Positions 26,401 through 33,491 of a stretch of DNA of 35,778 nucleotides are shown here, piece after piece. Below the pieces are notes generated by a model. It was not told the DNA's origin, did no database searches, and saw only the letters and a program-made list of their open reading frames with translations. The stretch comes from Corynebacterium sp. ACRQK (GTDB taxonomy: Bacteria > Actinomycetota > Actinomycetes > Mycobacteriales > Mycobacteriaceae). The translations under genes were made by a program, and so were the position numbers. Position 1 is the first letter of the stretch. Every line of letters begins with the position of its first letter. Where the stretch lies: positions 1-35,778 of the forward strand of contig NZ_JAKRMU010000011.1 of assembly GCF_022345965.1 (NCBI RefSeq), given 5' to 3'.

Positions 26401-27310
26401 TTACGGCCCCGTACTGACGGGCTGCGTGAGATAGTACTCGGTTTCTACTTCCTGTGGGGTGGCGTAATCCAACGCCTCGTGAAGGCGTTTGGTGTTCCAC
26501 CAATGCACCCACCGCAAGGTGGCCAGTTCGACTTCTCCGACCGACGTCCACGGACCTTGGGCATGAATCAATTCTGCTTTGTAGATACCATTAACCGTTT
26601 CGGCGAGAGCGTTGTCATAAGAATCACCGACCGTTCCCACACTTGGCCGAATTCCGGCTTGCGCCAAGGCCGTGGAATACTTCAACGACACGTACTGACT
26701 ACCCCGGTGACTGTGGTGAATCAGCTGGCTTCCATGAACCCGGCCGGCCGCCGTGAGAGCATGTTCCAACGCCTCCATCGGCAACGCATCGGTACGCATC
26801 GTCGAGCGAGTGGCAACACCAACGATTTTCCGGTTATAGACATCCACGACAAACGCGGTGTAGGCGAAGCCAGACAAAGTACGAACGTAGGTAATGTCGG
26901 CCACCCACAGCCGCCCAGGGGCCTGGGCGCGAAAGTTGCGTTGAACCACATCGGGGCGACGATCCGGTACTTTCGCACTCATCGTTGTTACTGGATTACG
27001 CCCACGGCGCCGACCGCTGACACCGGCTAGTTTCATCAGGCGTGCGGTCTTATCGCGGCCGATATGAAAGCCCTCACGGTTGATCGCGTGCCACATCTTG
27101 CGGATTCCGTAAACCGAGAAATTCTCCGCATGCACACGCTGTATCTCTGGGATAAGCAGGCTATCGCTTAAAGCCCTCGCACTGGGCGCACGTGTGGTGG
27201 TTTTACGGTAGCCGCGTGAGGTGATGAATCCACGATCTGCTTGTCGAAGGACACGGCAGATGGTCCCAGGCCCCAAACTGATTTTTATATGCGTCGATGT
27301 AGGAGATCAT
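26401..27310 (-). pseudogene. IS3-family OrfB, frameshifted and with altered catalytic residue
   Basis: Reading from ATG at 27310 (MISYIDAYKNQF) the frame breaks at a run of four C on the plus strand (27271-27274); removing one base joins it to GPGTICRVLRQADRGF and the rest of a normal OrfB down to 26401. Also, the middle catalytic Asp is replaced by His (HHSHRGSQYVS instead of HHSD-). Asp in WVADITYVRT and Glu in DNALAETVNG are kept. The enzyme should be inactive. Confidence 0.85.
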
Positions 27311-27633
27311 TTGGCCGTGGGTCGGTCGAGTTCCGCTGCGAAAAAAGCCGAGGCAGTCTTGAGGATTCCGTTGGCACGCTTCAACTCGCGGTTTTCCCGG
27401 CGTAGCCGTTTGAGCTCTTCTTCCATGGTTTCGCCACCTGTTGGTGCCGTCTGCTCATGGGCGACGCTGTCGCGGTACCAGGCGCGCAACGTGTGGTGGG
27501 ACACGCCAAGGAGTTCGCCGACTTCCTCGTAAGCGTGTTGCCGTGAACAAGACTCCAGACGCACGATCTCATGGATTTGATGAACCGCCTTTTCCTTGAA
27601 TTCGGCGGAGTACTTTCTCGGGCATAGTGCCAA
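27307..27633 (-). CDS. IS3-family transposase OrfA
   Basis: A protein of 108 residues with the helix-turn-helix (RQHAYEEVGELLGVSHHTLRAW) and a coiled helix (EEELKRLRRENRELKRANGIL). The coding strand has the same T TTT TTC slippery stretch (complement of 27341-27346) as the other element. Its stop overlaps the ATG of orfB. Confidence 0.88.
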   Translation of the reverse strand: MALCPRKYSAEFKEKAVHQIHEIVRLESCSRQHAYEEVGELLGVSHHTLRAWYRDSVAHEQTAPTGGETMEEELKRLRRENRELKRANGILKTASAFFAAELDRPTAK

Positions 27634-27675
27634 TCCTTCCTTAGCAGAGGTAGGAACTAAACCCAGGACGCTTCA

Positions 27676-28004
27676 CCCACTCGGACTCGCCCCACGACTA
27701 GCCTCAGCCCAGGGGTATGTCGACCACGCAGCATTCTGGGTGGATGTTCTCGGGCTCGTAGGCTCCGTTGCTCACAAGAAACCTTACGCCACCGATCCTG
27801 GTCGATGGTGCGACAGTACTTTCAAGCCGATAGGAGGCGGGATAAGATGTCGGCCAGAATCGTCCTGACCTCCAATACACCCTAAACAATCAAAGATATT
27901 ACGTAGAATGGGATCGCTTTCCCTCTGCTCGTAGATTAGGGCATAAATCACGAATAGCGACGAACGATCCATTTGGCAACATCATCCTCATTCAAGGCGG
28001 ATAG
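27676..28004 (+). pseudogene. Broken orphan Rhs tip 13 (NRPDLQ-type toxin)
   Basis: It starts at the IS right end with PLGLAPRLASAQG and FWVDVLGL, and the tip begins GSVAHKKPYATDPG. The first frame stops at 27866-27868, but one frame over the sequence reads QNRPDLQYTLNNQRYYVEWDRF to NIILIQGG and TAG 28002-28004, matching the toxin end at 8300-8516. A deletion with a frame change has removed the middle of the tip. The immunity gene after it is intact. Confidence 0.82.
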
Positions 28005-28006
28005 AT

Positions 28007-28591
28007 TTGACTTTTGAAATTGCATATAACCAACCCACGGCATTTTTCTGGCAAGATATTGATACTGCCATCGAAACGGTCAAAGGCGACTTTGATCCTC
28101 TCTTTCTCAACTTCGATGAAATCGAGAAGCCTACTGAGCCATTGTCAAACCTCGATCGAGTTTGGATTTTCCAGGAACGAAACGGCGTAACTGCAGTTAG
28201 CTATTCACTTGACGAGTCGGATCGCCTATTTCAACTCTTAATTCACACCTGGAAAGATCTCGAACGTCCACCACTGGGGATGGCAATTACGAAGACCGAA
28301 GCATCCCAACAATGGGTACTCATTACCTACTCGAACGAGTTAGATGCGATGACACGCTCCTACCGGCAACAATGGCTTGGAAAAAAGACCGCTGAGGATT
28401 CCATGGCATCCGATTTTCCAATGAGGGCACAGGAAATGAACGAGCAGCGAATCTTAGATTACCTCGAAGAAAACGGACTTGACGTCACCATGGCTTCAGC
28501 TCCACCAAGCAATGCGAGATATTTCCTCGTCACGAACCGAGAGCCAACTCTAGAAGAATGGGAACAATACTATTCTCAGATGGGAAACTGA
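28007..28591 (+). CDS. Probable immunity protein for NRPDLQ-type toxin, copy 2
   Basis: A protein of 194 residues starting at TTG 28007, supported by AAGGCGG at 27993-27999; no ATG or GTG is placed better. The N-terminal part (TFEIAYNQPTAFFWQDIDTAIE) resembles that of the protein at 8527 (NFSLRFGDPSIF followed by DTALEV), in line with the shared toxin family. The rest differs and is shorter. No named family recognised. It is intact although the toxin is broken. Confidence 0.7.
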   Translation: MTFEIAYNQPTAFFWQDIDTAIETVKGDFDPLFLNFDEIEKPTEPLSNLDRVWIFQERNGVTAVSYSLDESDRLFQLLIHTWKDLERPPLGMAITKTEASQQWVLITYSNELDAMTRSYRQQWLGKKTAEDSMASDFPMRAQEMNEQRILDYLEENGLDVTMASAPPSNARYFLVTNREPTLEEWEQYYSQMGN

Positions 28592-28670
28592 ATCTCCCAA
28601 CGCCATGACTCATACCTCTTCTACGCAAGTGGTACCTCCGCAACGTAATCGCGAAAAGTGAAAGGTCATA

Positions 28671-29342
28671 ATGAGTACGGAACGAATTATCATCCACCTG
28701 CCCACCGCTCCAACCGAGCCGGAAAATACTTATAACCTCGTGACTGCCGCCAGCCGCGCAGACAAACACACCTCGGCACATACACGTCAGCTCCAGCAGC
28801 ATCTCACCAACATTCTGGCACCCCACAAGATCTCCGTGGAACTCACCGGTGCAGAATGCATCGCCATCAAAGACAACAACGAGCACATCCCCCAACTACT
28901 CCAGCTCATCAGCCCCGTCCTTTCCTACTTCACCACGCTGACCATCCTCGAGAACAATCAGCAGGTGTGGACCTTCGGTGACGAAAACTCACGCTTCACC
29001 ACTGAAACCTCACAGCTCCACATCCCGTGGGCAAGTCTTCACAGCATTCCTTCTTGGATCGACCACATCACCACCAATGCCCGTTCACTAGCAAGCCGCA
29101 ATATCGGAACCGATCCGCGGGACTTCCTGATCATTAGCGACAACACCAAAGATCAGCACTATATCCAGTGCTACTTCAGCCCAGCCGACGATAACTACCG
29201 TGTAGAGATGCGCCTCGGCGATGCTCAACACCATTTTTGGTGCATGAGGAACGACGCCCGGAGCCTCATCCGAGAACTGTCCACCTGGATGAACTCCACT
29301 GACCACCCCATTACAGGCTGGAACAAACTAGATATCTCATAA
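28671..29342 (+). CDS. Paralogous second-position protein (MSxERIIIxLP family), copy 2
   Basis: A protein of 223 residues, ATG 28671 after AAAGG (28659-28663), the same length as 23725-24396 and homologous throughout. Here it stands 79 bases behind a different immunity gene. Conserved blocks are RQLQQHLTNILAPH, QVWTFGDEN, DPRDFLIIS and RLGDAQHHFW. Unlike copy 1 it is not overlapped with its neighbour and could be independently transcribed. Function unknown; a second immunity factor is plausible. Confidence 0.7.
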   Translation: MSTERIIIHLPTAPTEPENTYNLVTAASRADKHTSAHTRQLQQHLTNILAPHKISVELTGAECIAIKDNNEHIPQLLQLISPVLSYFTTLTILENNQQVWTFGDENSRFTTETSQLHIPWASLHSIPSWIDHITTNARSLASRNIGTDPRDFLIISDNTKDQHYIQCYFSPADDNYRVEMRLGDAQHHFWCMRNDARSLIRELSTWMNSTDHPITGWNKLDIS

Positions 29343-29528
29343 CGCACATCCCACATGGTGTACGTAGCGTCGGAAGAATCTAAGTAAGGCACCGAGGCAC
29401 CACCGGCAGCGTAAAACGGCGAATGAGCCCACACACCCAAGGGGGTTCCACCAGTGCGCCCAAGAACCACAAAGCCTACTGCGACGATACGCTCGGACTC
29501 ACAAAACCAGACAGGCAAAACACGGTAG

Positions 29529-29732
29529 ACAGACCACTATCCCCACCTTAATCACGCAGGTAAAGTAACAAACATCCGCAAAGCGAAGCATCCCAGGCTC
29601 GTCGCTATACACCACGAGGTGTCTCTTCATCTGACCCGAGCTAAAGAAGATATGACTCCGGTCAACGAGAAGGAAAATGAATACGAAAAAGAATGGAAAG
29701 AACAATTATCCAGATATGCAATAAGGAGTTAA
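29529..29732 (+). pseudogene. Relic of a GIY-YIG toxin tip
   Basis: The open frame reads TDHYPHLNHAGKVTNIRKA then KHPRLVAIHHEVSLHLTRAKEDMTP and ends at TAA 29730-29732. It lines up with the toxin at 16865-17250 (DHHVYHYMNKAGETTYVGIT, KHPRLRAMQHALSHPLTR). The YVG strand is lost (TNI) and the end with the catalytic Glu is altered or missing. It lies directly before an intact GIY-YIG immunity gene. The rest of the gap (29343-29528) shows no core or gene I can read. Confidence 0.7.
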
Positions 29733-29733
29733 C

Positions 29734-30711
29734 ATGCTGAAATTTTCTTTAGACAGCACTAAAGGCAGCCGCCCTAAAGCTGGGCAGCTCTACCTGATGA
29801 AAACCACCCTCGGTTACATCCCTGTTGGCGTCACCTCCACCGAGGCATTCTTCGGCGCGGCTGCAATGATTCACCCTTATCGCGCGCTCATCAGCGACCC
29901 ATCCGATACATCATGGTTTCCGCTCGTCGAAAAAAACGAACTACTTATTCCACCAATTCAGATCGTCAAGAGTGACTTCAGAAAAGGCGGACCTTTTCAA
30001 AGAATCCCAGCGAAAAGCCATCCTAATACCGTCCCTTTTGACAACTACTTCTACTACACACTCGCGATCTTATGGTCACCAGAGGAGCAAGCATTCGTCC
30101 CTATAACAAGAGAAAATGAGTGGGTGCCGAAGGAAAGACGGATCATCAACTACACGATCCACGACACAAATCCGCCGCAAGGAGGCACCACGGATGAAGC
30201 CCCAGAAGGCACCTACTTTATGACCAATGTCCTAGGCGGCTATCGCGAAATTGAATATGCCCTTGAAGATGCACTTGCCTACTACGGACTAATCGATACC
30301 CCGCGCCCCGCACATCCCGACTTCACCGAAAACCAGGAACACAACACGATGCCCACCGACACACAGCAGGAAGACCAACCACTCTTCCACCTCGCAGAAA
30401 TCGACGGCGTGACTACCCTGTTTGCCGCCATGGACACCCTGCCCAAGGAAGCAGTCGGCGTCATCGAACAAGCAGGACACACACCCAACGGCTACTTCCT
30501 CGACAACCTCGCCAAGTACCTACTCCGACAAGCAAACGTACCCACCGACGGCATCGAGTTCGACAGCGAAGCAGGCATGTTCAGCCTCATCGGCACCACC
30601 GAAACCCTCCAACCACTCCACACCCAACTGACAGACCTGTTCAACAACGCACACGACCTACAACGAACCCTCAACCAAGCTAAAGCGGCAGGAACAGACT
30701 TCGACGACTAA
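29734..30711 (+). CDS. Two-domain immunity protein (Imm51-like C-terminus), orphan
   Basis: A protein of 325 residues; ATG 29734 has a strong site AAGGAG (29723-29728). It matches 17255-18253 along its length: the same KGSRPKAGQLYLMKTTLGY start, the acidic linker and the C-terminal domain with HTPNGYFLDNLAKY and GIEFDSEAGMF. Differences are concentrated in residues about 60-180. Its toxin is reduced to the relic at 29529-29732. It is likely retained for protection. Confidence 0.78.
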   Translation: MLKFSLDSTKGSRPKAGQLYLMKTTLGYIPVGVTSTEAFFGAAAMIHPYRALISDPSDTSWFPLVEKNELLIPPIQIVKSDFRKGGPFQRIPAKSHPNTVPFDNYFYYTLAILWSPEEQAFVPITRENEWVPKERRIINYTIHDTNPPQGGTTDEAPEGTYFMTNVLGGYREIEYALEDALAYYGLIDTPRPAHPDFTENQEHNTMPTDTQQEDQPLFHLAEIDGVTTLFAAMDTLPKEAVGVIEQAGHTPNGYFLDNLAKYLLRQANVPTDGIEFDSEAGMFSLIGTTETLQPLHTQLTDLFNNAHDLQRTLNQAKAAGTDFDD

Positions 30712-30930
30712 CACACAAGCTTTTGTCCTGACACACTAGAAACCAGCCAGCCGGCTGGAATGGTGCTGCGTATTTTTTACCGCTACTCCTACGACAGACT
30801 CGGCCGACGAGTAATAGAAGTCACGATCACCCCCCTCCACCGGAACCCGTGGAGGGACACACCACCCAAACGTTATACGGCAAGCGCACGTGGCATGGTC
30901 AGTGCACCAGCCCGTTGTTGTTTACTGGTC
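30285..30930 (+). repeat. Direct repeat unit C, copy 2
   Basis: Second copy of about 17820-18470: 3' half of the immunity gene, spacer, YD scrap, hairpin and start of the next tip. Edges are approximate. Confidence 0.7.
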
Positions 30931-31102
30931 AGTACGAGGATGCGGAATCCGGGTTGGGCCTACAACCGCTTCCGCTACTACAACCCCACCCTAGGTGCCT
31001 CTAGCGCAGCATACTGGTTCGACGTGCTCGGACTCGTCGGAAGGTCTCGCACACAGAGCACCACACAAGGGCGGTTTTGGCCTTTGGGGAAAGAAAGGAT
31101 AG
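30760..31102 (+). pseudogene. Broken orphan Rhs tip 14 (WHH-type toxin relic)
   Basis: It starts with a decayed YD scrap and the hairpin, then VEGHTTQTLYG-like core. An extra base in GAATCCGGGTTGGGCC (about 30945-30960) shifts the frame, and the core jumps from PTLGA directly to AAYWFDVLGL. Only the end of a WHH toxin remains: HKGGFGLWGKKG and TAG 31100-31102, to be compared with HTGGYNIWGKGK at the end of tip 5. The active site is absent. Confidence 0.75.
30833..30856 (+). repeat. Hairpin at start of orphan tip 14
   Basis: CCCTCCAC (30833-30840) and GTGGAGGG (30849-30856) around loop CGGAACCC, identical to 18374-18397. Confidence 0.65.
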
Positions 31103-31106
31103 ATAA

Positions 31107-31673
31107 ATGGAAATTCCGTCGGACTTCTACTCGACTAAGAGCAACCCGTTCACTGAGGAACAAATATCTAGATTGAAGCGGAGCACAGATTCCCCTCTAC
31201 CTGAAGACTATCTGGAATTTCTATCACTCTATGGAGGTGGAATTATTTCTGAGGCCTACTCACACATACAACTCGAGACCGATAAATCGAGCCTTCTCGA
31301 AGTTGAAGCAACCATGATCTTTGGAAACATAGCACCAATAGGCATATGGGAAAATTCCATCCAACTGGATTCAACCTGGCTCCATGACTGGGCATTCTAC
31401 TTTTGCGAAGCAAGTAACCCTCCCGAAGACAAGATTCTACTCAACCTCTCCAACGAGAAATTTAAAATCGGAAGCGTACTATATGAAGATGAAGGGAAAA
31501 TCTTCCAGGTGTCCGAGAATTTCACATCCTTCATATCACTTCTAACAAATAATCGAAGAGACCAACCCGAAACACATAAAGATATATCGGATAAATTTGG
31601 CAATTTCCATATTCCAGGCAAAACGATTAAAAAGATTGAGTTCCCCAACCCTAACGCTGATCGAGATTGGTAA
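31107..31673 (+). CDS. SUKH (SMI1/KNR4) immunity protein, orphan
   Basis: A protein of 188 residues; ATG 31107 lies after AAAGAAAGGA (31091-31100). The start ISRLKRSTDSPLPEDYLEFLSLYGGG is a typical SMI1/KNR4 N-terminus, followed by strands with FGNIAPIG and DKILLNLS. SUKH proteins protect against HNH-fold toxins, in line with the WHH relic before it. It has a C-terminal tail of about 35 residues beyond the domain. It is distinct from the SUKH protein at 13334, probably matched to a different WHH variant. Confidence 0.82.
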   Translation: MEIPSDFYSTKSNPFTEEQISRLKRSTDSPLPEDYLEFLSLYGGGIISEAYSHIQLETDKSSLLEVEATMIFGNIAPIGIWENSIQLDSTWLHDWAFYFCEASNPPEDKILLNLSNEKFKIGSVLYEDEGKIFQVSENFTSFISLLTNNRRDQPETHKDISDKFGNFHIPGKTIKKIEFPNPNADRDW

Positions 31674-31777
31674 CCACAGTTTTATATTCCCGCACCAAAT
31701 AGCGCCGGACAAACATTCTCTATAGTAGAGACTGGTCCGAAATTTTCCACATCCCTTAGATTCACGCTTCGAACCGC

Positions 31778-32254
31778 GACGGCTTGCGCCTTGACAAGGA
31801 GCAAGTATCTCAATATATGCTCAGTCATTCACTTATCGACAAGGTTGACTTTCGATAGCGTGTACGCCCAATCAAGCACCATCAAGGTCTTCATGAGAGT
31901 ACTGATCAACCTCGGAGCTAAAGACCTGGACATCACCAACGCTGTCGATGAAATGCTCAAATACATCGACTGCGGCGGAGACCACTACGCAATTGGCGCA
32001 CTTATTAAAGCGGATACCAACCTCATCATCAACAACATCCACCCGAAAACTTCGAACAAATCAACCGCTTCCTCAAAGCCACCAGCACCAACGAACCAGG
32101 GCTCCTTTTTGAGTGGCAACGCTTCCTCATCAAACAAGGAGTCAGAAAGAAAACCTTCCGTGAATACCCAGGATTCCACTGGATCAAAAACAGCGCTTTT
32201 GCAGAATATCCTCGAGCAAAAGAACACGTCGCAAAGCTCGCCGACCCGTCCTAA
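31778..32254 (+). pseudogene. Unrecognised immunity-like gene with two frameshifts
   Basis: Three frames joined give one smooth protein: DGLRLDKEQVSQYMLSHSL, then DSVYAQSSTIKVFMRVLINL to LIINNIHP, then ENFEQINRFLKATSTNEPG to KLADPS and TAA 32252-32254. The breaks lie at about 31853 (one extra base) and 32045 (one missing base). No start could be assigned. I do not recognise a family. It closes the array on the right. The gap 31674-31777 shows nothing clear. Confidence 0.6.
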
Positions 32255-32275
32255 AAAGTTCCACACCAAAGAAAC

Positions 32276-32298
32276 TAAAGCGTCCTGGGATTAGTACA
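32276..32298 (+). mobile_element. Solo IS inverted-repeat relic
   Basis: TAAAGCGTCCTGGGATTAG matches the 23-bp end of the element at 26371 with few changes. No transposase or second end adjoins it. Confidence 0.55.
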
Positions 32299-32530
32299 AG
32301 ACAACAAACCCACCACCAGGGCACTACGTGTACCACCACCGTCATCGCACAAAGCCCCACAGAATGTGATTACGGGTGACCCCGGACAGCGCTAGTGATA
32401 CCGGGAACCGCATTTAGTACCAGCCCCCACAGCAGCCAACTGGTCCCAAACCAGTTCGGCTCCACGTTCTACTCCCTGGTCTCCGCACCGGCTAGGGAAT
32501 CTCGCAACATCTAGCGGTGTGTAGGGGCCA
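32299..32530 (+). other. Heavily decayed Rhs core
   Basis: There is no gene. Around 32433-32500 the bases still resemble the core segment coding WSQARVDATFYALVCDLAGA (for example CCACGTTCTACTCCCTGGT), with many changes. This is the last trace of the array before the secretion locus. Confidence 0.5.
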
Positions 32531-33343
32531 TCAACTACCGAATACTCTCGACAGCAAACGGTGATACATCGACACGTCCTCTGGATTCGTCGATGGAACA
32601 ATCCGCGACCTGCTCGTCGAATGAGCATCTACGCTTGGCAGAACCACCGTATCTTGCGGCAAATCGACCGCAGCTGCGCCCACCTTGACAACAGTCACCT
32701 TTTTGGACTGCGCCAGCTCCGTCAGGTGGTGCCCCGGCTGGTACAGCCACCCATGCTGTTCATGGTGTCTATCAGCCACCAACAGCACATGATCCGCCAT
32801 AGCTGTGCCCGCGGCAATGGTCTCCCCAGCACATGTATAAGGCAAGTTCACCACAACAATTGGCCACCTGTGCTGAGCACGACTAATCACAGTATCTAGC
32901 ACGTCAGCAGCCATCTGCCCCTGAGTACCTTGCGAAGCAGTTAACAGCGGAACTGCCCCGGTGCTATCCGCAAAGTTCTCCATCTTCTTGCGGGTCAGAT
33001 CCAGCGGTTCCGTTACCGCCAGCCCAAGCACGTCTCCCGCTGCCCACGCACCCAACGGTCCCCGCATTGGCTGAGCTTGCACATCTGCATCCAGAACCAC
33101 CATCGGTAGTTCAGAAACCTCTTCGGCAATCATGGAAACCAAAGCGGTCACAGGCGAAGTCAGCATTCGGTTGTCAATGGAAGCCACCGCAATAACCATC
33201 GGCCTAGATGTGTCAACTAAAGAAGACCTCCGCGCCTGTGCAACACGCGAAGCCCACACTGCCCTGCCGAAAACGCTACGCCCCGAGACCGACGAGCCCG
33301 AACCTCCAGTTCGTGCAGCGTTAGCTACCTTTGGGGAATTCAT
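32531..33343 (-). CDS. MinD-like protein of the type VII secretion locus
   Basis: A protein of 270 residues on the minus strand. It has a ParA/MinD-like fold pattern (VIAVASIDNRMLTSPVTALVSMIAEEV, VVLDADVQAQPMRGP, WPIVVVNLPY, DHVLLVADRHHEQHGW) but no intact Walker A lysine motif (no GKT), so it may bind no nucleotide or act as a partner. It lies divergently from the EspI-like ATPase gene with 148 bases between, which fits a common secretion locus. A fragment of its 3' end is found at 9905-10172. The start ATG is at 33343. Exact role unknown. Confidence 0.75.
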   Translation of the reverse strand: MNSPKVANAARTGGSGSSVSGRSVFGRAVWASRVAQARRSSLVDTSRPMVIAVASIDNRMLTSPVTALVSMIAEEVSELPMVVLDADVQAQPMRGPLGAWAAGDVLGLAVTEPLDLTRKKMENFADSTGAVPLLTASQGTQGQMAADVLDTVISRAQHRWPIVVVNLPYTCAGETIAAGTAMADHVLLVADRHHEQHGWLYQPGHHLTELAQSKKVTVVKVGAAAVDLPQDTVVLPSVDAHSTSRSRIVPSTNPEDVSMYHRLLSRVFGS

Positions 33344-33401
33344 CTAGCGATCTCTTCCATTCTGCCTAGAGCAAATCAAACACATCTGTGGGGGACACAC
33401 A

Positions 33402-33414
33402 GTGCAAATTGCAC
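33402..33414. promoter_or_regulatory. Palindrome in divergent intergenic region
   Basis: GTGCAA A TTGCAC is a perfect 6-bp inverted repeat lying between two divergent genes of the secretion locus (33344-33491). It could be an operator, and TTGCAC also looks like a -35 box. No good -10 at correct spacing was found. Confidence 0.35.
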
Positions 33415-33491
33415 AACACACATTAGTATAGGACGGGTTATACGTAGAGAAGTTGTCGGTAACAAAGAGTGAAGTACACGAGGAGTGCGTA

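Larger units (their letters stand above)
26371..27675 (-). mobile_element. IS3-family element, second type, defective
   Basis: A 1305-bp element bounded by perfect 23-bp inverted repeats beginning TGAAGCGTCCTGGGTTTAG. It carries orfA (27307-27633) and a damaged orfB on the minus strand. It is related to, but clearly distinct from, the element at 5897. Flanking bases (CAC left, CCC right) show no target duplication, and Rhs core between the two flanks is absent, so a deletion or recombination accompanied it. The miniature elements in this window derive from this type. Confidence 0.9.

Noticed and set aside
29343..29528. A small RNA or another gene in the gap
   Set aside because: No stable hairpin with T run and no open frame with start signals was found; only the GIY-YIG relic further right is readable.
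1..32500. CRISPR array or integron
   Set aside because: Repeats are long coding core segments, not short regular repeats with spacers. No cas gene, integrase or attC-like site was seen.
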